A stretch of DNA of 64,000 bases. Origin: Ridgeia piscesae (Eukaryota > Annelida > Polychaeta > Sabellida > Siboglinidae). The translations under genes were made by a program, and so were the position numbers. This document shows positions 12,901-26,900 of this stretch, piece by piece. The stretch is from contig JAODUO010000042.1 of the NCBI GenBank assembly GCA_025642075.2, positions 1,101,501 through 1,165,500 on the forward strand, written 5' to 3'. Each line of letters begins with the position of its first letter. The stretch's first letter is position 1. Under the pieces are notes generated by a model. The model was not told the DNA's origin and did not search any database. It saw only the letters and a list, made by a program, of their open reading frames with translations.

Positions 12901-15900
12901 CACCATACACATGTGTCAGGAGAGAGAAGACAAGTGTACAACAAGACATCACCATACACACGTGTCTGGAGAGAGAAGACAAGTGTACAACAAGACATCA
13001 CCATACACATGTGTCAGGAGAGAGAAGACAAGTGTACAACAAGACATCACCATACACACGTGTCTGGAGAGAGAAGACAAGTGTACAACAAGACATCACC
13101 ATACACATGTGTCAGGAGAGAGAAGACAAGTGTACAACCCAAAACATCACCATACACATGTGTCAGGAGAGAGAAGACAAGTGTACAACCCAAAACATCA
13201 CCATACACATGTGTCTGGAGAGAGAAGACAAGTGTACAACAAGACATCACCATACACACGTGTCTGGAGAGAGAAGACAAGTGTACAACCCAAAACATCA
13301 CCATACACATGTGTCAGGAGAGAGAAGACAAGTGTACAACAAGACATCACCATACACATGTGTCAGGGGAGAGAAGACAAGTGTACAACAAGACATCACC
13401 ATACACATGTGTCTGGAGAGAGAAGACAAGTGTACACCAAGACATCACCATACACATGTGTCTAGAGAGAGAAGACAAGTGTACAACAAGGCATCACCAT
13501 ACACATGTGTCTGGAGAGAGAAGACAAGTGTACACCAAGACATCACCATACACATGTGTCAGGAGAGAGAAGACAAGTGTACAACAAGGCATCACCATAC
13601 ACATGTGTCAGGAGAGAGAAGACAAGTGTACAACCCAAAACATCACCATACACATGTGTCAGGAGAGAGAAGACAAGTGTACAACAAGACATCACCATAC
13701 ACATGTGTCTGGAGAGAGAAGACAAGTGTACAACAAGACATCACCATACACACGTGTCTGGAGAGAGAAGACAAGTGTACAACAAGACATCACCATACAC
13801 ATGTGTCTGGAGAGAGAAGACAAGTGTACAACAAGACATCACCATACACATGTGTCTGGAGAGAGAAGACAAGTGTACAACAAGACATCACCATACACAT
13901 GTGTCTGGAGAGAGAAGACAAGTGTACAACCCAAACATCACCATACACATGTGTCTGGAGAGAGAAGACAAGTGTACAACAAGACATCACCATACACACG
14001 TGTCTGGAGAGAGAAGACAAGTGTACAACCCAAAACATCACCATACACATGTGTCTGGAGAGAGAAGACAAGTGTACAACAAGACATCACCATACACACG
14101 TGTCTGGAGAGAGAAGACAAGTGTACAACAAGACATCACCATACACATGTGTCTGGAGAGAGAAGACAAGTGTACAACAAGACATCACCATACACATGTG
14201 TCAGGAGAGAGAAGACAAGTGTACAACAAGACATCACCATACACATGTGTCTGGAGAGAGAAGACAAGTGTACACCAAGACATCACCATACACATGTGTC
14301 TGGAGAGAGAAGACAAGTGTACAACAAGACATCACCATACACATGTGTCTGGAGAGAGAAGACAAGTGTACAACAAGACATCACCATACACATGTGTCTG
14401 GAGAGAGAAGACAAGTGTACACCAAGACATCACCATACACATGTGTCTGGAGAGAGAAGACAAGTGTACAACAAGACATCACCATACACATGTGTCTGGA
14501 GAGAGAAGACAAGTGTACAACAAGACATCACCATACACATGTGTCAGGAGAGAGAAGACAAGTGTACAACAAGACATCACCATACACATGTGTCTGGAGA
14601 GAGAAGACAAGTGTACAACAAGACATCACCATACACACGTGTCTGGAGAGAGAAGACAAGTGTACAACAAGGCATCACCATACACATGTGTCAGGAGAGA
14701 GAAGACAAGTGTACAACAAGACATCACCATACACATGTGTCTGGAGAGAGAAGACAAGTGTACAACAAGACATCACCATACACATGTGTCTGGAGAGAGA
14801 AGACAAGTGTACAACAAGACATCACCATACACATGTGTCAGGAGAGAGAAGACAAGTGTACAACAAGACATCACCATACACATGTGTCTGGAGAGAGAAG
14901 ACAAGTGTACAACAAGACATCACCATACACATGTGTCTGGAGAGAGAAGACAAGTGTACACCAAGACATCACCATACACATGTGTCAGGAGAGAGAAGAC
15001 AAGTGTACAACAAGACATCACCATACACATGTGTCTGGAGAGAGAAGACAAGTGTACAACAAGACATCACCATACACATGTGTCTGGAGAGAGAAGACAA
15101 GTGTACAACAAGACATCACCATACACATGTGTCTGGAGAGACAAGACAAGTGTACAACAAGACATCACCATACACATGTGTCTGGAGAGAGAAGACAAGT
15201 GTACAACAAGACATCACCATACACATGTGTCTGGAGAGAGAAGACAAGTGTACAACAAGACATCACCATACACATGTGTCTGGAGAGAGAAGACAAGTGT
15301 ACAACAAGACATCACCATACACATGTGTCTGGAGAGAGAAGACAAGTATACAACAAGACATCACCATACACATGTGTCTGGAGAGAGAAGACAAGTGTAC
15401 AACAAGACATCACCATACACATGTGTCTGGAGAGAGAAGACAAGTGTACAACAAGACATCACCATACACATGTGTCTGGAGAGAGAAGACAAGTGTACAA
15501 CAAGACATCACCATACACATGTGTCTGGAGAGAGAAGACAAGTGTACACCAAGACATCACCATACACATGTGTCTGGAGAGAGAAGACAAGTGTACAACA
15601 AGACATCACCATACACACGTGTCTGGAGAGAGAAGACAAGTGTACAACAAGACATCACCATACACATGTGTCTGGAGAGAGAAGACAAGTGTACAACAAG
15701 ACATCACCATACACATGTGTCTGGAGAGAGAAGACAAGTGTACAACAAGACATCACCATACACACGTGTCTGGAGAGAGAAGACAAGTGTACAACAAGAC
15801 ATCACCATACACATGTGTCTGGAGAGAGAAGACAAGTGTACAACAAGACATCACCATACACATGTGGAGAGAGAAGACAAGTGTACAACAAGACATCACC

Positions 15901-17190
15901 ATACACATGTGTCTGGAGAGACAAGACAAGTGTACAACAAGACATCACCATACACATTTTCAGGAGAGAAAGACAAGTGTACAACAAGACATCACCATAC
16001 ACATGTGTCTGTGAGAATTTTTAAAAAGTGTACAACAAGACATCAATTACACATTGTCTGAAACAAACTATGTCCCTACAACAAGGCATCACCATATTAC
16101 ATGTGTCTGAGAGTAAATATATATATACAACAAGACATACCATATATATATGTGTATGGAGATTAGAAGACAAAAATGTATATCATATATATATATATAT
16201 ATATGTTACATATATGTATGACAAGACAATATACAACAAGACATACTATACACATGTGTATAGAGAATAAATGTACAACAAGACATACCATACACATATG
16301 TCTGAGAAGAAGACAAGTTTTTACAACAAGACATCACCCTACTATATTTTCTGACTGGGCAAACAGGACCGAATGTTGTTACCCACAATACTACCATACA
16401 ATGTGATTGGGTAGATGAAGTACAAGTGTCAACAAGGACAAATACACATGTGCTGGAGAGAGAAGACAAGTGAAACAACATTAACAGTGTCTGGAGAGAG
16501 AAGACAAGTGTACACCCAAAACATCACCATACACAGTGTCTGGAGAGAGAAGACAAGTGTACACCCAAAACATCACCATACACATGTGTCTGGAGAGAGA
16601 AGACAAGTGTACAACAAGACATCACCATACAATGTGTCTGGAGAGAGAAGACAAGTGTACAACAAGGCATCACCATACACATGTGTCTGGAGAGAAAGAC
16701 AAGTGTACAACAAGCATCACCATACAATGTGTCTGGAGAGAGAAGACAAGTGTACACCCAAAAATCACCATACACATGTGTCTGGAGAGAAAGACAAGTT
16801 ACAACAAGACATCACCATACACATGTGTCTGGGGAGAGAAGACAAGTGTACAACAAGACATCACCATACACATGTGTCTGGAGAGAGAAGACAAGTGTAC
16901 AACAAGGCATCACCATACACATGTGTCAGGAGAGAGAAGACAAGTGTACACCAAGACATCACCATACACATGTGTCTGGAGAGAGAAGACAAGTGTACAA
17001 CAAGACATCACCATACACATGTCAATAATAATATGATACTATGTGTGAGTAATTTTATAAAACTATTGGTGGTACACTCCACTTTAATACAAATTAATGT
17101 AACTACCTTCTGATTCACATCATAAATCATAACTATGTCACCATAGCATACATAGAGCACATTAATATTACATTATACTGACAGCTTCTA

Positions 17191-17226
<36 letters not shown>

Positions 17227-17305
17227 ATATTTATATATATTTATATACTAATGCTTATAATATGTATATATATATATATATATTATATATATGTATATAT
17301 ATATG

Positions 17306-17348
<43 letters not shown>

Positions 17349-17807
17349 GTGTATATATATATATATTACCTACATACACATATATATTATATACATTATT
17401 AAATACATATATAGTTTTATATATACATACATACACATACATTATATTTCTTTAGACTGGGCAAACAGGACCTGAATGTTGATTTATTTCCTACAATTTA
17501 CCTACTTCATGGTGACAATAAGTGACAATATGGGCCTATTCTGATGAAGTCATCTTAATTGCCAGGTGGCTGTGTTATACAGGTGATGGTAATGTGAGGT
17601 TGCACTGTATGTGTGTTGGTTGGTATAACCTCGCTACCACACTACTGTAGAGGGGGAGGGAGAACTTACGTCGCATGTACTACGACGCCCACACCAGCTG
17701 GACTGATGGCTTCGGTCAAGGCTAGGGCTATCTGTTTTGTCAACCGCTCTTGCACTGTCAACATCAACAACAAGTGTCACATGTAACGTGATGAAAATTA
17801 TATAATA

Positions 17808-17866
<59 letters not shown>

Positions 17867-17924
17867 CTTCATGATATATATATATGTACATTTTATTCAT
17901 GTTTATATATATATATATATATAT

Positions 17925-17977
<53 letters not shown>

Positions 17978-18909
17978 AGTGTACATACAGGTCAACAGGT
18001 TCACGATGAGAGATGGGATATACACAGGCTTCAAGAAAACACCTCCAAAATTAAAAAGATTTGGTGCAAATTATTAATATCACTATGTCATGTCTGAGCA
18101 TAGTATACTATTATATACTAACATTTCAATTTGTTTTGTAAATCAAATTGGCCACGCAACCATGGATTAAAAAACCTTAAGGCAATCCCTCATGCATAAC
18201 AATTTTTTTTTTTTACTTATGTCGCTGTTATGATTTTACCAAATTAATAAAAATAGAAAATGTGACAAAAACAGAAGAGTGCAGTTAGGTTATTCATATA
18301 AAATAGTGCAACTATTCTATGATAAGCCTTAACAACCTAAAAAATTACCCTTTACTAATGCACTGGATTATATCTTCATCTGATGTCTCATGGTTTAAAA
18401 AATCAGGGATCAACTTCCAGTTACAGTGCACATGCTCGATAACCTACTTAAATCACCGAAATTCATTATGAATAATTACAAGATGAGAGACACATCTAAA
18501 ATAGGAGACGACGGCTTTCTATGGCCTTTTCAACATTTTAATGGTATTTTATAAAATAATTTGTTGAGATTTCTATGTGTATGAATCCTCAGACAATGCT
18601 TTCAGGGATGCATTAAAATATAAGACTCAAATCAGATAATAAAGTTCTCAACAAACTAATGAATAAGTAAAAATTTCAAGACTGTTGTAGGACTACATAA
18701 TGGATGGTGGAGGTCAAAATGTCTTAGCAAATGGAACATTCAAAAACTCAAATGCCACACCACATAAACTGTATTTGTGAGAGTTTGAAATACTGCAACA
18801 CACTACACATTTTTGTGAACATTTTGATCTTCATGACCTTGCTTAAGAAGTGTATCTGTATATGCAATATGTAGACTTTGATTCCAATATATAGACTTTG
18901 GTTACTTGA

Positions 18910-18940
<31 letters not shown>

Positions 18941-20454
18941 ATGTGTGTGAAGTATTATATATGATGTACTCACATTGTAGTCGTCTACTGAAGACTTCTA
19001 CGATTCTGAAGGACACAGAAACACAAGCTTTGTCAGACACACTTGACATAATAAAGAGCCTGACATTAAAAATAAATATCTTATGCTAGACAAAGTTAGA
19101 CATGTATTGATCTAACAGAAATACACAGTTACATGTATACTGCAGACTCTCTCTGCATGATATGTTACAATTTAGACAGAAAAGAACACCATTTTAGTCG
19201 AGTGGGGCAGTCACAAATATTAATTTTATCTCATGATATGATAGAAAATTAAGAGCACGACATGTGTGGACAGTATATTTGTACTTTGGTTAACTAGCCT
19301 TTGAAAGCTTAATTATATTGTCTCAATGGGACTCTCTCAGTTTCTTGGTCCAGGCATGAAAAACCAAACTTAGGTTATCATAATGTTTAATTTATACTGA
19401 ATCTACCATATTGAAAACAAAAACAGATTAGTTGTTAATATTCAAGAAATCGTTCATAATTGTCAACATTTTCAAAGCATGCAAACTGCATGCAAGAGGG
19501 GAGTATTTGGAGGGTTCTGTATGCTTACAAAACAGTTGTAGCATACTTGCTGTTGTTGGTACACACTAGTCACAACAATCAACATTTTAGTGTACTCTTT
19601 GGGGAGGGGGAGGGATCAAGGTGTACTCTTTGTATGCCTCTGAAATTTTTGAAAATTATGAATGACCCCTAATATGAGTATATTTTCAACATTTAATAAC
19701 TTGTCATACCTTGCTAATTTACTTAATCCTATTACTCGTTTGTCTGGTAGATATCCTATTGACACCTGAAACAAACAAATTTCATTACAGCGAGATAGTT
19801 CATTTTGACATATGCAATGGTGCTGCCTGACATTATATTGTTTAATGCATTCTAGCAGCTAGAATATTAAATTAAAATATATTAATTTTTTGAATATTTA
19901 TAAATATACTGTATATTATGTGGTTGATTTTTTCATTAAACTTTATACAATATTGATGCAAAATGTGTGAATAACATTTATACACACACGCACTGATGCA
20001 TGCTCGCACCCACACACACACACACCCACACACACACAAATGCACAGTTGCATACATACATGCATGAAAGAACACACGCATGCCACAAACACATAGATGT
20101 ACACACGCATACACACATACACACACAATATTGTTTAAAGGTTAATATTTATAATAAAAATCAACAACATAATACACAGTATATTTATCAATATCCCAAA
20201 TAGTAGTAGCGCTATGGTTCAGAGGTAGAGCTTTGGACTCTCGACTAAGAGCACCTGGCTTCAAATCCTGTCCTGCCGTGTAAAACGTTTGGCACATTTT
20301 TTCACTCTACATTGTTCCAGTTCACTCAGCTGTATGAATGAGTACCTGGAATAGACAGTGGTGAATATACGTGTACGAGTAGTCTTTGCGAATTAACTGC
20401 TGCATGGCTGAATGCTTCGCCAAGAAAAAAGCTCTAATGATAAATTCTCCATAT

Positions 20455-20492
<38 letters not shown>

Positions 20493-20610
20493 TGGCTTCT
20501 GGAAGCATTCAGCCATGCACAGTTAATCGCAAAGACTACTCGACAGTATATTCACCACTGTCTATTGCCAGGTACTATTCATACAGCTAGTGAACTGGAA
20601 CAATGTAGAG

Positions 20611-20666
<56 letters not shown>

Positions 20667-22973
20667 AAATTACCATATTTATATGACTTCACTAGAATAC
20701 TGTAACACATATTTTTTTAGTGTAAAATAAATACAAAATAAAATATGAAACCTGCTGACCAACAGAAGAGGACAGAGAGAGTGACATGTGTACCTTGCCA
20801 ATGAAGGGCACTAGGTGATGTTCACACATGGAGAAGAACTCTATGTCCTTCACAATCACCATCTCGTCATGATCCTCATCAAATATGGCGTCATTCAAGA
20901 CATCTGCAATGAGCACATAACACACATATCAACAGATGTACAAATACAGCTTGTGAAGGCAATGAGCACAGTGTTAAGAAACTGTGAAGGCAATGAGCAC
21001 AGTATTAAGAAACTGTGAAGGCAATGAGCAGTGTTAAGAAACTGTGAAGGCAATGAGCACAGTATTAAGAAACTGTGAAGGCAATGAGCAGTGTTAAGAA
21101 ACTGTGAAGGCAATGAGCACAGTATTAAGAAACTGTGAAGGCAATGAGCAGTGTTAAGAAACTGTGAAGGCAATGAGCAGTGTTAAGAAACTGTGAAGGC
21201 AATGAGCACAGTGTTAAGAAACTGTGAAGGCAATGAGCACAGTGTTAAGAAACTGTGAAGGCAATGAGCACAGTGTTAAGAAACTGTGAAGGCAATGAGC
21301 ACAGCGTTAAGAAACTGTGAAGGCAATGAGCACAGTGTTAAGAAACTGTGAAGGCAATGAGCACAGGTTAAGAAACTGTGAAGGCAATGAGCACAGCGTT
21401 AAGAAACTGTGAAGGCAATGAGCACAGTGTTAAGAAACTGTGAAGGCAATGAGCAAGTGTTAAGAAACGGTGAAGGCAATGAGCACAGCGTTAAGAAACT
21501 GTGAAGGCAATGAGCACAGTGTTAAGAAACTGTGAAGGCAATGAGCACAGCGTTAAGAAACTGTGAAGGCAATGAGCACAGCGTTAAGAAACTGTGAAGG
21601 CAATGAGCAAAGTGTTAAGAAACTGTGAAGGCAATGAGCATAGTGTTAAGAAACGGTGAAGGCAATGAGCAGTGTTAAAGAACAGTGAAGGCAATGAGCA
21701 CAGTGTTAAGAAACTGTGAAGGCAATGAGCACAGTGTTAAGAAACTGTGAAGGCAATGAGCACAGTGTTAAGAAACTGTGAAGGCAATGAGCATAGTGTT
21801 AAGAAACTGTGAAGGCAATGAGCAGTGTTAAAGAACAGTGAAGGCAATGAGCAGTGTTAAGGAACTGTGAAGGCAATGAGCATAGTGTTAAGAAACTGTG
21901 ATGGCAATGAGCATAGTGTTAAGAAACTGTGAAGGCAATGAGCACAGTGTTAAGAAACTGTGAAGGCAATGAGCAGTGTTAAGAAACAGTGAAGGCAATG
22001 AGCATAGTGTTAAGAAACCGTATAGGTAATGAGTACAGTTTTCAGAAACCATGAAGGTAATGAGTACAGTTTTCAGAAACTGTGAAAGTAATGAGCAGTT
22101 TTCAAAAACCTTGAAGGTAATGAGTAGAGTTTTTAGAAACTCAAACCGGGAAGGTAATGAGAACAGTTTTCAGAAACCATGTAGGTAATATGTACAGTTT
22201 AAAGAAAATATGAAGGTTACTATTTTATTTATTATGTTTTTGTTAGTCTGTCTATATGCACTTTTATTATGTAGAGTTAATTTTAGTTATACGTGTAAGT
22301 AATTATTTTTAAGGACAGGTACATGTAAAGCGCCCTGAATAGTTTTTAACTAGATTTGGCGCTATATAAGTTTAATTATTTATATTTATACTATAATAAG
22401 AACAGTTTTCAAAAACTATGAAGGTAATGAGTACAGTTTTAAGGAAATACGACGGTTACTATAATAAGTACAGTTTTCAGAAACGGTTCTCTGTGGTCAC
22501 ATTCACACGATTCCAATTTAAACATGGCACTCTGACCACTCAGAATTCAAAGGGATAATAGTTGACAAGGGAGGTCTACCTGTTGAACTTTCTGATGGCT
22601 TTGTGACACTGAGACAGGACAGGTTTAGCCACTGGATGCACTCGAAAGACTGCTTCACTCACAGTGCTATTGATTTCAACCCACAGAATCACAATAATTT
22701 CCGGCTGACTTCATATCACACTTTAGTCCTGCCTGGACTGCGAATAACCATTAGCTGCCATGTTCTTTGCTTAATTCAAAGGGGACATCTGCAGTTAATG
22801 CTGATTGACTGTGGGAGAGTGGGCATGGAATGCGCCAATGTAACTGTCATTCTGGCTAACTCGGTAGAGACCTCTGGTTCATTGGTGACAGTCAATGAAG
22901 AATCACTGGGTATAAACTATTGTTGTATGACATTCCAATATGACTATTTAACAATGATATATATGAAAATATA

Positions 22974-23004
<31 letters not shown>

Positions 23005-23036
23005 CATATATATTATTTAGTTAAATAGTCATATTG

Positions 23037-23095
<59 letters not shown>

Positions 23096-23886
23096 GGTTA
23101 AATAGTGTACCATTTATGCATATAACACCATGTATGGGAGACCGCTGTTTTAAGGAGACCGGAGCTGGTCTCCTTAAGGTTTTGATGTGTGATTGCATAA
23201 CTAATGCATTTTATTTAATGATTATCCTTGTTAATGGAGATAGTTTAGATATAAAGGAATTAACTTACACAATTATTATTAACTTTATTTTATATTTTGA
23301 TTGGTCTTGAGCACATTTATTGCAGACACTTGTATATATTTATGTGCATAAGGCGCCGCGTACGGAACCCCGGCAGAGAAGTGCTTATATTTTAAGTTTT
23401 GCTATATATTGATTGGGGGGTTAGCGTTCCGTGCTCAGTGTACTATATGCTTGTTTGATATGTATTAATTTTAATAAATATATACACACATTAATAAAAC
23501 AAATATTTGACGGATCCCCTAGCCATACGTTGTACATTTGTTAAAAGCGACGCTGTCAATTTGTGTATCTGCATATATATATTTATGTTGTTATTGTTAT
23601 CGGTGTATTGGGTTTTGGATATACCAGGTCAACGTTAAATATATACTACTGCAAATAAGTATAACTAATAACTAACTTCCGATTATACACCGGTCTCCCG
23701 TATGCGGCATCTAAGCATATAGGATTTAAGGAGACTGATTTTTGTGTATATATGTTATTTATTACAATATCATAACAATATTGTAGTATGTATAATTGGA
23801 AAATCAGTTACATAAAATATACGGCTGGTCTCCTGTAGGCTGTCGTATATGCACTGGTCTCCCTATGCAGCATTTAGCCTTATATA

Positions 23887-23941
<55 letters not shown>

Positions 23942-26900
23942 CATACATACATACATACATATGTCAATGGGTGTGAGACAAATATATATTATTACTCTAT
24001 TATAAAAGGTGTTTGTCAAAAGGGGTAGGGTGAAAAGAAAGGGGCTGTGTAGTATACATAGTGACACATTAGTTTCTTACTGTTTTGTTTCCATAAATAA
24101 TTAGTTATTTGGTTGGTAATAAGAGTCAAACAGAAAGTGTGTGTACATTTGTTACTCCCGTGCTGCGTGACTACCCTGCCTGAGACTGACCACTGTGTCG
24201 GTACATGTGGACAGGGAAGAGACATAGATGCTATTGCAGTAGGGAATATAATATATTACATGAGTAATGGCGGGATATATGCTAGATGTATCATGTGTTA
24301 GTAGGGTCACATGTGAGATTGGTTTAATTACGCCTCTCCAAAGGATGTAAAAGGATGTAACAAACAAATGGGGTGGGGGACGTATGTCATACCTGGCATT
24401 GTGGACATACACACAGAGAGTGCCGGGTGTGTCCTGTACACTAGGGCCTGTCCTGGGTTGCCTTAGATTCTGTCTGGGCTGAGTTTTGTGAGTTTGATAG
24501 GTCAGACATAGTAGACCACAAAAAGGGATTCATCTGCCATTCCCCAATGAAAAAGTACCCTGTAGAAATAGCATTACGCACGTTGTCTGAATTTCTGTGT
24601 GGACTAGTTGAGTGAATAGAAATGATGTTTTTGTACAGCGTGGCATCAGAACGGTCAAATTATCATAGATAATAGTAAGTGTTTTGCTGCATATTGGTAC
24701 TGGTGTAATTTTAATTGGTGATGTCAACACAATAGATTACTGTCTGATTCTAGCACAAATTAAGGGGTGTCAGGTTTCAAAGTAGTTTGTGGAAAACAGA
24801 TATTAAAATTTCACACATTTTCTAGGGCACAATGGAAGCTAAATATGCGGTAAAATGTTCAATACCACACCCATTAAAATTTGGTAGGAAATGAAGTAAA
24901 CGTTATAATGGGCACCCATGGAAAACCTCAAATATATGGTCTTTTGTGAGTAGCGTGTATTAGTACAATAAAGAGGAATTGCAGGGTAAGATTTATTAGT
25001 TGGGTTTTTCATGTAATTTATATTACCCCAACTGCAGTATTGCAGTGTTTATAGGTCATGTGAGGACCCCCTATGACAACTTGACAGGAACAGGTTTATG
25101 TAAGAGTGTATGTGACATTAGTGTCACCAGGTACAGGGACACCCATATGTCACTGACAGAACTAGCTACATCCAGCTCTAACTGGGTGCACAAACACGAC
25201 AGAGGGTCAGGTAGATGTGGTCACTGGTAGATACTTGTCACACTGGACACAATGCAGATGTTGCTAAGGACTCAATGCGACCCAGTAGACCAAGGAAGGA
25301 GGCAAAGGTCAACAATGTGCAAAACATAGCCTAGTTTCTGGACACTATAACCACGCAGCATCCAGTATGTTATGCAATACTGTTAGTGTTATTTCATCTT
25401 TGTACAGCAGTGATGCCACAACAAGATGTGCATAACAGTGACATGACAGTCATATTTACAACAGTGTCATGACAGCCATATGTGTACAATAGTGACATGA
25501 CAGTCATGTCTACAACAGTGTCATGATAGTCATGTGTGTACACCAGTGACACAATAGTCATGTGTACAACAGTGTCATGACTGTCATGTATATACAAAGT
25601 GACAAGACAGCCATGTGTGTACAACAGTGACATGACAGTCATGTATATACAACAGTGACATGACAGCCATGTGTGTACAACAGTGACATGACAGTCATGT
25701 GTGTACAACAGTGACATGACAGTCATGTGTGTACAGCATTGACATGACAGTCATGTGTGTACAGCATTGACATGACAGTCATGTGTGTACAACAGTTGAC
25801 ATGACAGCCATGTGTGTACAACAGTGACATGACAGACATGTGAATTCTGTATTGATGACGTAACTACCAGACAGAACTAACAATGTTTCACAAAGGCATG
25901 AATGAACACTATGAGCAAGTTCACGCCTTGAGAACATGCAAAACAGATTCCTGCAAGATGTTTATGCGTGGGCGGATTCTGTGATTGGCAACAGTGCAAA
26001 AATAGCCACTATATAAAGACAGCGAGAGACAGAATGTATAATACAGACTCGGCACGGTTGATGCGTCTGCAAGCCCATTAGTTATTTCATTACATCTTTA
26101 ATAGATATGAAATATTCATTGGCACAGAATGGCAGGCGTGATCTCAGTGCCGATGAATGAATAACACCCGGCAATGTGTCCGAGACCGAACCTAGCCAGC
26201 CGTGTCTATTTCCTGTCCCCCCAGTCGCCGTCGTTCCCGTGACGTCACATGTCATCCATAAATAGTTAACTGCCATTGATTTCTGCGTTTTCTCTGAAAT
26301 AAAGTCGGCAAGCTTTTGTCGCCGACGGTAAAGACCTGTGCATTACGCTGCCAGCACTGACGGCTGTGGCCAATTGCTGCCGTATAATTACACTTCCGCA
26401 AGGCCTTGTGTCGTCCACCGGCCAGGCTCAATGGGCTAGTCGGGAAACCAGCCCACCACAGTGAAATCTGGTGATTTATAAATAAGATATACAATCAGGG
26501 TGAATGATTGCATGTCAGTTTTAGTGCTGAGTAGGGTTGGGATGAAGGTCATTCGCCGTACTTATGAATAGATTAGTTTTGAATTTGTTCTCGGCGCAGT
26601 TCAATATGCACTGATCAATGCATCACAGCGGTGTGCGGATTGTGTTCATTTGTGATATATTGTATGCGCACATTCGGGGGCGAGTCCAGAATTGAGTGAA
26701 ACTGTTGATTAACCACTAACAAAATGTGTCCGTTTCAGGAATGCAATTATAGCGATATTGTTTTCAAATAACCTAAGACCATTGTACTGATATTTTATTG
26801 AATTATCTGCACTTCCATGTAGCTGCCATTTGTTCATGGGTATTCTTGTATTGTGTAATCTTGAAATATCTAATGATAATCGATAAAATATATTTTCCCA

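Noticed and set aside
9907..16061. Giant plus-strand proteins with a 49-residue cycle
   Set aside because: They arise in all three frames from a stop-free 49-bp minisatellite that is explained by the GCH1 acceptor on the other strand.
9913..17024. CRISPR-like array (regular repeats of 49 bp)
   Set aside because: Units are contiguous with no unique spacers, no cas genes exist and the host is an animal genome.
20220..20275. Functional tRNA gene
   Set aside because: Box A and B are present but the cloverleaf cannot be closed and a SINE tail follows; treated as a SINE head.
22603..23028. 141-codon plus frame in GCH1 intron 1
   Set aside because: No recognisable domain, runs into a TA tract; possible transposon debris but nothing to support a gene.
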